A program made the position numbers and the translations under genes. From contig NZ_JAINUL010000001.1 in assembly GCF_020639365.1 (NCBI RefSeq), forward strand, positions 4,453,883 through 4,517,882: a stretch of DNA of 64,000 bases, written 5' to 3'. Below are positions 1 to 8,395 of the stretch, piece by piece. The DNA is from Streptomyces flavotricini. Lineage in GTDB: Bacteria; Actinomycetota; Actinomycetes; Streptomycetales; Streptomycetaceae. Position 1 is the first letter of the stretch. Every line of letters begins with the position of its first letter. The notes under the pieces are model-generated. The model had not been told where the DNA came from, ran no database searches, and was given only the letters and a program-made list of their open reading frames with translations.

Positions 1-1
1 G

Positions 2-109
2 GCCGAAGCTGTGGCCGAGGCCGTCGCGGAACCCGAGGCCGAAGCTGTGGCCGAGGCCGTCGCGGAACCCGAGGCCGAAGCTGTGGCCGAGGCCGAAGCT
101 GTGGCCGAG
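2..109 (+). repeat. 36-bp in-frame tandem repeat encoding AEAVAEAVAEPE
   Basis: A 36-base unit starting at 2 and at 38 is identical, and a third, diverging copy follows from 74. Each unit encodes 12 residues (AEAVAEAVAEPE). The array is in frame with the vWA protein and may continue to the left of the window. Weaker VAEVVEVAAEPEAE-type repeats continue to about base 560. Confidence 0.8.
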
Positions 110-1267
110 GTCGAGGTCGAGGCTGTCGAGGCACAGGCTGTAGCCGAGGCCGTCGAGGCCGAGGCGGAGACGCCCGACGCGGAGCCGGTGGCCGAGGCGG
201 TCGCCCCGGTCGTGGCCGAGCCCGAGGTTCAGACCGAGCCCGAGGTCGTCGTGGAGCCCTTGGCGGCCGAGGCGCAGACCCCTGAGGTGGAGCCGGTCGC
301 CGACGTGACCGAGGTCGAGCCGGTGGTCGACGCGATCGCCGAGCCCGAGGCCGTCGCCGAGGTCGTCGAGGCCGAGGTCGTGGCCGCCGCGGAGCCGGTC
401 GTCGAGGTCGCCGCCGAACCCGGGGCCGAGGCCGTCACCGACATCGCCGCCGAGCCCGAGGCCGTCGCGGAGCCGGTCGCCGAGGTCGTCGAGGTCGCCG
501 CCGAACCCGAGGCCGAACCGGTCGCCGAGGTCGTCGAGGTCGTCGCGGAGCCGGTCGTCGAGGCCGTCGCCGCCGACGACGTCGAGGGTGCTGCCGCCGA
601 GACCGCAGGGCCGGCTCACGCGCTCGCCGACGTGAAGCGGGCGGCTCCCGCGGTGGCCGCGGCCTACAAGGCCGCCGGACAGGCGCTCCGGGGCAAGGGC
701 AAGGCCGGTGCGCGGGCCAAGGTGTACCTGGTCCTGGACCGGTCCGGGTCGATGCGCCCGTTCTACAAGGACGGCAGCGCCCAGCACCTCGCGGACCACG
801 CCCTCGCCCTCGCCGCGCACCTCGACGCCGCCGCGACCGTACACACCGTGTTCTTCTCCACGGACGTGGACGGCACCGCCGACCTGACCCTGGAGGCCCA
901 CGACGACGCCTGGGTCGAAGCCCGCCACGGCGAACTCGGCCGCATGGGCCGCACCAGCTACCACGTGGCCGTGGAGGCCGTCGTCGAGCGGTACCAGAAG
1001 GACGGCGGCGAAGGCCCCGCCCTCGTCGTGTTCCAGACCGACGGCGCCCCCGACAGCGTCCGGCCCGCCAAGCAGGCCCTCGCCGACGCCGCCGCCTCCG
1101 CACCCGGCGTGTACTGGCAGTTCGTCGCCTTCGGCGAGCACGACGCCAAGGCCTTCGACTTCCTGCGCAAGCTGGACGCCGAGAACGCCGGCTTCTTCCA
1201 TGCCGGCCCGGCCCCCGCCGAGCTGACCTCCGCCGCGCTGGCCAAGGGGCTGCTCCAGAGCTTCTGA
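2..1267 (+). CDS. vWA-domain protein with long Ala/Glu/Val repeat region (5' partial)
   Basis: The frame is open to the left edge, so the true start probably lies outside; the first visible in-frame start is a GTG at 11. Roughly the first 200 residues are low-complexity Ala, Glu, Val and Pro, beginning with 12-residue repeats. The last 190 or so residues form a von Willebrand factor A domain with an intact metal-binding (MIDAS) DRSGS motif near residue 246, a Thr in GRTSYH and an Asp in QTDGAPDS. It looks most like the vWA modules of the TerF/TerY group found with stress and tellurium-resistance proteins. There is no visible signal peptide in the part present. The acidic tail may be a spacer or interaction surface; function unknown. 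The gene converges on aspS across a strong hairpin. Confidence 0.8.
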   Translation, partial: AEAVAEAVAEPEAEAVAEAVAEPEAEAVAEAEAVAEVEVEAVEAQAVAEAVEAEAETPDAEPVAEAVAPVVAEPEVQTEPEVVVEPLAAEAQTPEVEPVADVTEVEPVVDAIAEPEAVAEVVEAEVVAAAEPVVEVAAEPGAEAVTDIAAEPEAVAEPVAEVVEVAAEPEAEPVAEVVEVVAEPVVEAVAADDVEGAAAETAGPAHALADVKRAAPAVAAAYKAAGQALRGKGKAGARAKVYLVLDRSGSMRPFYKDGSAQHLADHALALAAHLDAAATVHTVFFSTDVDGTADLTLEAHDDAWVEARHGELGRMGRTSYHVAVEAVVERYQKDGGEGPALVVFQTDGAPDSVRPAKQALADAAASAPGVYWQFVAFGEHDAKAFDFLRKLDAENAGFFHAGPAPAELTSAALAKGLLQSF

Positions 1268-1287
1268 GCCCCGCAGTCACCCGCGCA

Positions 1288-1330
1288 AGACGAAGGGCCC
1301 GGGATCCATCGGATCCCGGGCCCTTCGTCT
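1288..1330. terminator. Bidirectional hairpin between vWA gene and aspS
   Basis: A perfect 20-bp inverted repeat (1288-1307 and 1311-1330) with a 3-base loop lies between two convergent genes. There is no long T-run, as is usual for terminators in high-GC actinobacteria. It can serve both strands. Confidence 0.85.
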
Positions 1331-1343
1331 CACCTACGGGCGA

Positions 1344-3161
1344 TCAGCGCGCGGCGTCCGGGTGGACGGCCTCCGCGATCGGCTTGGCGTCGGCGGCCTT
1401 CGTCTCCACCGGCTTGCGCAGCGCGATGTTCAGCTCGCGCAGGCGGGACTCCTCCAGGACCGTGGGCGCGCCCATCATCAGGTCCTGCGCGTTGCCGTTC
1501 AGCGGGAAGGCGATGGTCTCGCGGATGTTCGGCTCGTCGGCGAGCAGCATCACGATGCGGTCGACGCCCGGGGCGATGCCGCCGTGCGGCGGGGCGCCGA
1601 GACGGAAGGCGCGCAGCATGCCGGCGAACTCGCGCTCGACGGTCTCCGCCTCGTAACCCGCGATCTCGAAGGCCTTCAGCATGACCTCGGGCTCGTGGTT
1701 GCGGATGGCGCCGGAGGACAGCTCGATGCCGTTGCAGACGATGTCGTACTGCCAGGCCAGGATGTCGAGCGGGTCCTTCTCCTCCAGGTCCTTCATGCCG
1801 CCCTGGGGCATGGAGAAGGGGTTGTGCGAGAAGTCGATCTTGCCGGTCTCCTCGTCCTTCTCGTACATCGGGAAGTCGACGATCCAGCAGAACCGGAAGA
1901 CGTTCTCCTCGAACTGGCCGGCGCGCTTGGCGGCCTCGACCCGGACCGGGCCCATGATCTTGGAGACCTCTTCGAACTCGCCCGCACCGAAGAACACGGC
2001 GTGGCCGGGGAGCAGGCCCAGGCGCTCGGTGAGGACCTTGACGTTCTCCTCGGTGAGGAACTTGGCGATCGGGCCGGTCAGCGAACCGTCCTCGCCCACA
2101 CGGACCCACGCCAGGCCCTTGGCGCCGAGCGAGATCGCGTACTCGCCGAGGCCGTCGAAGAACTTGCGCGGCTGCGCGGCGGTGTCCGGGACGGCCAGCG
2201 CACGCACGTGCTTGCCGGCGAACGCCTTGAACTCCGAGCCCTCGAAGACGTCGGTGATGTCGACGAGCTCCAGCTTGGCGCGCAGGTCGGGCTTGTCGTT
2301 GCCGTACTTCAGCATCGACTCGCGGAACGGGATCCGCGGGAACGGCGAGGTGACCTCGCGGCCGTTGCCGAACTCGGTGAAGAGCTCGGTCATCAGGCGC
2401 TCGATCGGCTGGAAGACGTCCTCCTGCTCGACGAACGACATCTCGACGTCGAGCTGGTAGAACTCGCCCGGCGAGCGGTCGGCGCGGGCGTCCTCGTCAC
2501 GGAAGCAGGGCGCGATCTGGAAGTACCGGTCGAAGCCCGAGATCATCAGCAGCTGCTTGAACTGCTGCGGGGCCTGCGGCAGGGCGTAGAACTTGCCCGG
2601 GTTCAGGCGGGAGGGGACGACGAAGTCACGGGCGCCCTCGGGGGAGGTCGCGGTGAGGATCGGGGTCGCCATCTCGTTGAAGCCGAGGGCCACCATCTTG
2701 TGGCGGATCGCCGCGATGACGGCGGAGCGCAGCATGATGTTGCGGTGCATGCGCTCGCGGCGCAGGTCCAGGAAGCGGTACTCCAGGCGCCGCTCCTCGT
2801 TCACACCGTCGTCGGTGTTGATCGTGAAGGGCAGCGGGGCGGCCGCGCCGAGCACCTCGACCTCGACGGCCTCGATCTCGATCTCGCCGGTGGGGAGGTC
2901 GGCGTTGACGTTCTCGGCGCCGCGCGAGACGACCTTGCCGTCGACGCGGACGACCGTCTCCTTGGAGAGCTTGTCCAGGACGGCGGCCGCGGCGGTGCCG
3001 GGGCGGGCCACGAGCTGCGTGATGCCGTAGTGGTCGCGCAGATCGATGAAGAGGATGCCGCCCAGGTCTCGACGGTTGTGCAGCCAGCCGCTCAGCCGGA
3101 CGTCGGCGTTGACGTCAGAGGCGCGGAGCTCGCCGCAGGTGTGGGACCTGTACCGATGCAT
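1344..3161 (-). CDS. aspS: Aspartyl-tRNA synthetase
   Basis: Class II aminoacyl-tRNA synthetase of 605 residues that charges tRNA with aspartate in the cytoplasm. The N-terminal OB-fold anticodon-binding domain (about residues 1-105; SGWLHNRRDLGGILFIDLRD) is followed by the class II catalytic core, with FRDEDARADRSPGEFYQLDVE (motif 2) and a C-terminal motif 3 (GGIAPGVDRIVMLL). The bacterial-type GAD insertion lies between about 290 and 420. Length and order match bacterial AspRS. The start is ATG at 3161. It is divergent from the phosphatase gene beyond it. Many actinobacteria lack AsnRS/GlnRS, so the enzyme may be of the non-discriminating type; the sequence alone does not settle this. Confidence 0.97.
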   Translation of the reverse strand: MHRYRSHTCGELRASDVNADVRLSGWLHNRRDLGGILFIDLRDHYGITQLVARPGTAAAAVLDKLSKETVVRVDGKVVSRGAENVNADLPTGEIEIEAVEVEVLGAAAPLPFTINTDDGVNEERRLEYRFLDLRRERMHRNIMLRSAVIAAIRHKMVALGFNEMATPILTATSPEGARDFVVPSRLNPGKFYALPQAPQQFKQLLMISGFDRYFQIAPCFRDEDARADRSPGEFYQLDVEMSFVEQEDVFQPIERLMTELFTEFGNGREVTSPFPRIPFRESMLKYGNDKPDLRAKLELVDITDVFEGSEFKAFAGKHVRALAVPDTAAQPRKFFDGLGEYAISLGAKGLAWVRVGEDGSLTGPIAKFLTEENVKVLTERLGLLPGHAVFFGAGEFEEVSKIMGPVRVEAAKRAGQFEENVFRFCWIVDFPMYEKDEETGKIDFSHNPFSMPQGGMKDLEEKDPLDILAWQYDIVCNGIELSSGAIRNHEPEVMLKAFEIAGYEAETVEREFAGMLRAFRLGAPPHGGIAPGVDRIVMLLADEPNIRETIAFPLNGNAQDLMMGAPTVLEESRLRELNIALRKPVETKAADAKPIAEAVHPDAAR

Positions 3162-3297
3162 CAGTCATCCAGTTCTTCGCGATACCAGGGTGGATTCAAC
3201 CCTCACAAGGTTACCGTCCGGGCAGGGGACCGTGCTGGCGTGCCCGTCAGCGCCCGCGAACAGGCACTCCCGGGGGATGACCTGTAAAGATGACCGG

Positions 3298-5451
3298 GTG
3301 CGCACCGAGGACGTCCTGGCCGCCATCGCGACGGGCCTGTGGCGATGGGACAACGCCTCCGGGACGGTCACCCTCGACAGCGAGGCCGCCCGGCTGCTCG
3401 GGCTGCCCGCGGAGCCCGCCGTGCTGCCCGAGGTCGTCGTGCGGTCGCGGTTCCACCCGGTGGACTGGAACGAGATCAACGGAATCGTCAACCTCGCGGT
3501 GGCCGAGGACACCCTCGCCGAGGCCCGGCTGCGGATCATGGACGAGGACGGGCGCGTGCTGCGGACCGTGCGCAGCCGCTCCAAGCCCGTGGAGAACCGG
3601 TCCGCCGAGGGCCGCGTCGACTACGAGCTGATCGGCACGATCCAGGAGATCGCCGAGCCGCAGCCGGGCACGACCGCCGTGCACACCCCGATCACCGGCG
3701 ACTGGCGGCGCTCCCGGGAGGCCTTCCTGCTGGACGCTGGACGGGCGCTCGCCGAGGCCCGGTCCACGGCGGAGGTGCTGCGGGTCGCCGCCTCCCTGTC
3801 GATGCCCGGCTTCAGCCCCGACGGGCTGGCGGTCTTCGGGGTGGCCGGGGACCGGCTGTCGATCATCGGGCACCACGGGCACGGACCCGGGGACGAGGCC
3901 CCCTTCTCGGACATGCGGCTGGAGACGGATTACCCCGCCGCCGAGGTCGTCCGTACGGGGCGGGCGATCTACCTCCCCAGCCCCGAGGAGTACAAACGGC
4001 GGTTCCCGGCCACCTGGCCGCTCGCCCAGCGCTTCGGCCGGGCCTCCTGGGCCTTCGTCCCCCTGATCGTCGCCGGACGCACCATGGGCGCCTGGATGGC
4101 AGCGTTCAAGCACCCGGTGTCCTTCTCACCGGACGAGCGGTCCGTCCTGACCACCGTGGCCCGGATGCTCGCCCAGGCCCTCCAGCGGGCGGGCGTGGCC
4201 GAATCCGAGCGGGAACTCACCTCCGACCTGCAGCGGTCGATGATGCCCATGCTGGGCCCCGACATCCCGGGCATGCAGCTCGCGGCGCGGTACGTCCCGA
4301 CCGGCGGCGGGCTGGAGGTCGGCGGCGACTGGTACGACATGATCCCGCTCCCGTCGGGACGGTTCGCGCTGGTCATCGGGGACGTCCAGGGGCACGACGT
4401 ACGGGCCGCCGGGCTGATGGGCCAGCTGCGGATCGCGGTGCGCGCGTACGCCTCCGAGGGCCACCGGCCCGACGCGGTGCTCTCCCGCGCCTCGCGCTTC
4501 CTGGCCGGCATCACGGACTCGTACGAGGACTCCGACTTCCGCAGCCCGCGCTTCGCGACCTGCCTGTACGTGGAGTGCGACCCGGCGACGGGGCTGCTGG
4601 AGGTGGCCCGCGCCGGCCACCCCGACCCGGTGATCCGGATGACGGACGGCACCGTGCTGATGCGACCGACCGCCGGGGGCCTGCCGCTCGGCATCGTCGC
4701 GGACACGGACTACCCCACGACGCGGTTCACGCTGGAGCACGGCGAGACGATGATGCTGTGCACCGACGGGCTCATCGAGACCGGCGGGCACGACCTGGAC
4801 ACCGGCTGGGCGCGGCTGCGGGCGATCCTCGAGTCCGAGACGCACGAGCCGGGCAGGGGCCTCGGGCCCGACGGCCTGGAGAAGCTGGCCGACCTGCTGG
4901 TCCAGGCCGTGCACGGGCCCTCCTCGCACCACACCACCGGCCCGCTGGCCGACCGGCGCGAGGACGACATAGCCGTCGTCCTGCTGTGCAGGGAGGGCGC
5001 GGACCGCGGCTACGGGGCCCCCGCGGAGCACCCGGCCCGACCGGCGCGACCGGCGCGCCGCACCATGCTGACCGTGGCGCAGGCGGAGCCGGAGCGGATC
5101 GCGGGCGCACGCCGGCAGATCCGGGAGCTGCTGCACGACTGGGCGGACGCGGAGCAGGTGGACTCGGCGGTGCTCATGGTCTCCGAGATGGTCACGAACG
5201 TCCTCGTGCACACGGACGGCGACGCGCTGCTGGTCGCGGAGGCGGTGGGCGAGCTGGGGACGCGGCGGCTGCGCATCGAGGTGGCGGACGCCAGCGACGA
5301 ACTGCCGCACAAGCGGCACCCGGGCGAGATGGCGTCGAGCGGCCGGGGCGTCCTCCTGATGGAGATGCTGGCGGACACCTGGGGCGTGGATCCGCGCGGC
5401 GAGGGCAAGTCGATCTGGTTCGAGATGGACGAACAGGCCAAGGACGACTGA
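3298..5451 (+). CDS. PAS-GAF-SpoIIE phosphatase-ATPase regulator
   Basis: A 717-residue signalling protein. In order it has a PAS-type sensor fold (about 1-120), a GAF domain (about 140-300), a PP2C/SpoIIE Ser/Thr phosphatase domain (about 305-570; metal ligands in GGDWYD, GDVQGHD and REDDIAVVLL) and a C-terminal HATPase domain of the anti-sigma-factor kinase type (about 580-715; EMVTNVLVHT and GRGVLLMEML). Such proteins control sigma factors by partner switching: the ATPase part can phosphorylate or bind an anti-anti-sigma factor and the PP2C part dephosphorylates it. I chose the GTG at 3298, which matches the usual start of the PAS domain; an in-frame ATG at 3277 is an alternative. No transmembrane segment is visible, so it is cytosolic. 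Its sigma factor partner is not in the window. Confidence 0.92.
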   Translation: MRTEDVLAAIATGLWRWDNASGTVTLDSEAARLLGLPAEPAVLPEVVVRSRFHPVDWNEINGIVNLAVAEDTLAEARLRIMDEDGRVLRTVRSRSKPVENRSAEGRVDYELIGTIQEIAEPQPGTTAVHTPITGDWRRSREAFLLDAGRALAEARSTAEVLRVAASLSMPGFSPDGLAVFGVAGDRLSIIGHHGHGPGDEAPFSDMRLETDYPAAEVVRTGRAIYLPSPEEYKRRFPATWPLAQRFGRASWAFVPLIVAGRTMGAWMAAFKHPVSFSPDERSVLTTVARMLAQALQRAGVAESERELTSDLQRSMMPMLGPDIPGMQLAARYVPTGGGLEVGGDWYDMIPLPSGRFALVIGDVQGHDVRAAGLMGQLRIAVRAYASEGHRPDAVLSRASRFLAGITDSYEDSDFRSPRFATCLYVECDPATGLLEVARAGHPDPVIRMTDGTVLMRPTAGGLPLGIVADTDYPTTRFTLEHGETMMLCTDGLIETGGHDLDTGWARLRAILESETHEPGRGLGPDGLEKLADLLVQAVHGPSSHHTTGPLADRREDDIAVVLLCREGADRGYGAPAEHPARPARPARRTMLTVAQAEPERIAGARRQIRELLHDWADAEQVDSAVLMVSEMVTNVLVHTDGDALLVAEAVGELGTRRLRIEVADASDELPHKRHPGEMASSGRGVLLMEMLADTWGVDPRGEGKSIWFEMDEQAKDD

Positions 5452-5547
5452 GCGACGACCGGGCCCCGGCCGCGACGCCGTCCCGCGAGACCGTCCCGCG
5501 AGGACGTCCCACGACGCCGTCCCGGAACGCCGTGGTTGGATGCACCG

Positions 5548-6594
5548 GTGCTGACTCTGCTCCCTCCGCCGGTCAGGCGGCTGGCCGCCTGGTGCGTGGT
5601 CGCCCTGCTCGTCAGCGGCGTGGTCGCCGTCGGCGTGTGGCTGTGCATCACGTTCAAGACCGCCGTCACGCCCGTCCTGCTCGCGCTGCTCGGAGTCGCC
5701 CTGCTCGGGCCGATGCACCGGCGCCTCGTACGGATGGGGGTGCACCCCTCGCTGTCCGCCGCGCTCACCTGCCTCGGCGTGGTCGCGGTGTTCGGCGGGG
5801 CCGGGTACGTGGTCGTGCACGCCCTGATCAGCACGGGCGACCAGATCCTCGACTCCCTCAAGCAGGCCGGACAGGACATCACCGCCCGCTTCGGGCCCGC
5901 CGGGACCTCCCTGGAGGACCTGGCCTCGAATGCCAAGGAGCTGCTGGCGAAGTTCGGCGGTACGGCCGCCTCCGGCGTCATCACCGGCATCAGCGTCGTC
6001 GGCGAGGTGATCGCCACCTCCGTCCTCGCCCTCCTGTTGATGTTCTTCTTCCTGCGCGACTCGCACCGCGCGGCCGGCACCCTGCGCTCGCTCGCGCCCC
6101 GCGCGGCCGGCGACACCGTCGAGGCGATGGCCCGCCGTGCCTTCGAAGCCGTCGAGGGCTTCATGCGCGGCACCACCTTCATCGCGCTGATCGACGCCGT
6201 GTGCATCACGGTCGGACTGCTCGTGCTCCGCGTCCCCGGCGCCGTCGGCCTCGGCGCCCTGGTGTTCGTCGGCGCGTACATCCCGTACCTGGGCGCCTTC
6301 ATCTCCGGCGCGGTGGCCGTCCTCGTCGCCTTCGCCGAGCGGGGATGGTTCATCGGGCTGTGGGCGGTGGGCGTGGTGATCGCCGTGCAGCTGCTGGAGG
6401 GGCACATCCTGCAGCCGGTGATCCAGAGCCGGACCGTCCAGATGCACCCCGCCGTGGTCATGCTCGCCATCACCGCCGGAGCCAGCGTCGCCGGGATCCT
6501 CGGCATGCTGCTGGCCGTACCGCTCACCGCGGCCGCGTTCGGCGTGGTGTCGGAGATCCGCCGTCGCTACGCGGGGGCCGAGCGCGCCGAGTAG
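5548..6594 (+). CDS. AI-2E family transporter-like membrane protein
   Basis: A polytopic inner-membrane protein of about 348 residues belonging to the AI-2E exporter/PerM (UPF0118) family. Hydrophobic helices start right at the N-terminus (VVALLVSGVVAVGVWLCITF). A soluble loop follows (about 90-150), then further helices with the family's Pro/Gly-rich segment around VGAYIPYLGAFISG and GHILQPVIQSRTVQMHP near the C-terminus, the best-conserved signature. Substrates of this family range from autoinducer-2 to ions; none can be inferred here. The start is uncertain: GTG at 5548 or TTG at 5536. The 85 bases before it carry several short direct repeats of CGTCCC. Confidence 0.88.
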   Translation: MLTLLPPPVRRLAAWCVVALLVSGVVAVGVWLCITFKTAVTPVLLALLGVALLGPMHRRLVRMGVHPSLSAALTCLGVVAVFGGAGYVVVHALISTGDQILDSLKQAGQDITARFGPAGTSLEDLASNAKELLAKFGGTAASGVITGISVVGEVIATSVLALLLMFFFLRDSHRAAGTLRSLAPRAAGDTVEAMARRAFEAVEGFMRGTTFIALIDAVCITVGLLVLRVPGAVGLGALVFVGAYIPYLGAFISGAVAVLVAFAERGWFIGLWAVGVVIAVQLLEGHILQPVIQSRTVQMHPAVVMLAITAGASVAGILGMLLAVPLTAAAFGVVSEIRRRYAGAERAE

Positions 6595-6641
6595 CAACGT
6601 TTCCGGGCAACCGTGCAACGGTCCCCGATCATCCGGCCGGG

Positions 6642-6790
6642 GTGGCGGCGCTGCGCGACTGGACCCCGGTGATGTCGCCGCTCACCGTCGCCGTGGCGCC
6701 GCTGATCGGACTGGTCACCGGGGTCCTGGCCGGCCTGTACCCGGCATGGCCGTCCTCCCGTACGCAGCCGGCGGAGGCCTGCGCCGCCAG
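6642..6790 (+). pseudogene. Remnant of an ABC transporter permease C-terminus (FtsX/MacB type)
   Basis: One frame translates as VAALRDWTPVMSPLTVAVAP followed by LIGLVTGVLAGLYPAWPSSR and TQPAEA. This closely resembles the last 45 or so residues of MacB/FtsX-type permeases (APLIGLVTGVLAGLYPAWRASRIQPAEALR). No start codon, no upstream permease body and no ATPase gene are present, so this is a decayed gene end. It sits between the AI-2E-like gene and pirin, and no intact gene occupies 6595-6797. Confidence 0.6.
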
Positions 6791-6797
6791 GGGGCGG

Positions 6798-7784
6798 TCA
6801 GGAGTGCTGGTCCGCCGACTTCGTGCGCTCCCGGGCGGTGGTGGGGATGGTCCCCAGCCGGCCCGCCTGGAAGTCGTCGAAGGCCTGCTGGAGCTCCTGC
6901 CGGCTGTTCATGACGAACGGCCCGTAGTGCGCCATCGGCTCCCGGATGGGACGCCCACCGAGGAGCACGACCTCCAGGTCCGGGGTGTTCGCGTCCTGGG
7001 ACCCGTCCGCCCGCACCGTGATCGAGCCGCCCTCGCCGAAGACCGCCGTCTGCCCCGTGTGGACGGGACGCCGGTCGGTGCCGACGCTGCCGCGGCCGGC
7101 CATGACGTACGCGAGGGCGTTGAAGTCCTCGCGCCACGGGAGGGTGATCTGCGCGCCGGGGGTGACGGTCGCGTGGATCATCGTGATCGGGGTGTGGGTG
7201 ATGCCGGGACCGGCGTGGCCGTCCAGCTCGCCGGCGATCACGCGGAGCAGGGCACCGCCGTCGGGGGTGGACAGCAGCTGGACCTGGCCGCCGCCGATGT
7301 CCTGGTAGCGCGGGGGCATCATCTTGTCGGAGGCGGGGAGGTTCACCCACAGCTGGAGGCCGTGGAAGAGACCGCCGGACACGACGAGGGACTCCGGCGG
7401 GGCCTCGATGTGCAGGAGGCCGGAGCCGGCGGTCATCCACTGGGTGTCACCGCCGTTGATGACTCCGCCGCCGCCGTTGCTGTCCTGGTGGACGAAGGTT
7501 CCGTCGATCAGGTACGTGACGGTCTCGAAGCCGCGGTGGGGGTGCCAGGGGGTGCCCTTGGGCTCGCCCGGCGCGTACTCCACCTCGCCCATCTGGTCCA
7601 TCATGATGAACGGGTCGAGGTGCTGGTAGTTGATCCCGGCGAACGCGCGGCGCACCGGGAACCCCTCGCCCTCGAACCCACCCGGGGCGGTCGTGACGGC
7701 CAGCACCTTGCGGGCGGCGGTCTCCTGGGCGGGCTCCGCGACGCGGGGGAGCGTCAACGGGTTCTCCACAGTCACTGCAGGCAT
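6798..7784 (-). CDS. Pirin family protein
   Basis: A 328-residue bicupin. The N-terminal cupin holds the pirin signature and likely metal ligands (HPHRGFETVTYLIDG, then HQDS, then GDTQWMTAGSGLLHIE), and the C-terminal pirin_C domain ends near residue 300. Pirins act as redox-sensitive regulators or quercetin dioxygenases; in Streptomyces a pirin has been linked to beta-oxidation and redox control. The start is ATG at 7784, supported by GAAGGAGG at 7793-7800. A perfect palindrome lies 20-40 bases upstream of the start (see 7805-7825), suggesting control by a MarR-like repressor not encoded next to it. It is transcribed alone. Confidence 0.93.
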   Translation of the reverse strand: MPAVTVENPLTLPRVAEPAQETAARKVLAVTTAPGGFEGEGFPVRRAFAGINYQHLDPFIMMDQMGEVEYAPGEPKGTPWHPHRGFETVTYLIDGTFVHQDSNGGGGVINGGDTQWMTAGSGLLHIEAPPESLVVSGGLFHGLQLWVNLPASDKMMPPRYQDIGGGQVQLLSTPDGGALLRVIAGELDGHAGPGITHTPITMIHATVTPGAQITLPWREDFNALAYVMAGRGSVGTDRRPVHTGQTAVFGEGGSITVRADGSQDANTPDLEVVLLGGRPIREPMAHYGPFVMNSRQELQQAFDDFQAGRLGTIPTTARERTKSADQHS

Positions 7785-7804
7785 GGTCGGAACCTCCTTC
7801 TGCG

Positions 7805-7825
7805 TCGAGTTTAGTTGAAACTCGA
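7805..7825. promoter_or_regulatory. Perfect 8-bp inverted repeat upstream of pirin
   Basis: Arms TCGAGTTT (7805-7812) and AAACTCGA (7818-7825) flank a 5-base spacer. The region is much more AT-rich than its surroundings and lies just upstream of the pirin ribosome-binding site. Size and symmetry suit a MarR-family dimer, an inference from geometry only. Confidence 0.55.
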
Positions 7826-7854
7826 ACTTCCTGCCACACCCCACAGAACAGAAG

Positions 7855-7883
7855 GGGCCCCGGGGGAATTCCCCCCGGGGCCC
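7855..7883. terminator. Hairpin downstream of the small secreted protein gene
   Basis: A perfect 12-bp stem (7855-7866 with 7872-7883) closes a 5-base AATTC loop. It lies 35 bases beyond the stop codon of the minus-strand gene ending at 7918 and upstream of the pirin promoter, so it insulates the two. Confidence 0.75.
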
Positions 7884-7917
7884 GAAGCCTCTCACCTGCG
7901 GTTATGCGGTCATACGG

Positions 7918-8292
7918 TCACGGCGAGACGACGACCGAGTTGATCGGCGTGATGTCCCGCCACCGCCACTGGTCCAGCGGCATGTCCTCACAGCTGCCGG
8001 TGCCGTTGTATCCGGTGCACAGCTTGAACTTCCAGCCGCCGGTCTGGTTGTTCAGCACCCAGCGCCAGTCGTTCTTGTTGCTCAGGTTGTAGGTACCCGC
8101 GGCGTTGAACTTCACGTCCACCGTGTGCGAGCCCCAGCCCGGGGTGTAGATGCACCCGTACCCGGAGGGGCACCCGTCGACCGTGTGGTCCGAGGCCGTC
8201 GCGGGTGACGCCGCCAGGACCCCCGTACCCAGCGCCATGACCCCGGTGGCCGCCAGCGCGGCGAGCTTCGTGCGTAAGGACGTGACGGACAT
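7918..8292 (-). CDS. Small secreted Cys-containing protein, peptidase inhibitor I36-like
   Basis: A 124-residue exported protein. The N-terminus is a signal peptide (basic MSVTSLRTK, hydrophobic LAALAATGVMALGTGVLAA, likely cleavage near ATAS). The mature part of about 86 residues has four cysteines in two clusters (GCPSGYGCIY and LCTGYNGTGSCEDM) and many aromatic residues. This pattern is reminiscent of the Streptomyces metalloproteinase inhibitor family I36 and of beta/gamma-crystallin-like extracellular proteins; the resemblance is modest. The start is ATG at 8292 with GGGAGA just upstream. It is monocistronic, with a hairpin after the stop. Confidence 0.7.
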   Translation of the reverse strand: MSVTSLRTKLAALAATGVMALGTGVLAASPATASDHTVDGCPSGYGCIYTPGWGSHTVDVKFNAAGTYNLSNKNDWRWVLNNQTGGWKFKLCTGYNGTGSCEDMPLDQWRWRDITPINSVVVSP

Positions 8293-8395
8293 GGCAGTCT
8301 CCCTGTCGGTAGGAGCGGGATTCCCCCGCAGCACCGATGTTCGGGAGCCGGGGCGCCGGCCGCGATCCTTTCGGGCACCGCCGAAAGGTCGGCCG

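Noticed and set aside
5465..5535. Repeated CGTCCCGCGA-type units before the AI-2E-like gene as an operator array
   Set aside because: Spacing is irregular and symmetry is lacking; probably sequence slippage in a GC-rich gap.
3339..7814. Very long plus-strand frame of 1491 codons covering several genes
   Set aside because: Third-position GC bias keeps stop codons out of this frame. It crosses well-supported genes in other frames and shows no domain of its own, apart from the short permease remnant noted separately.
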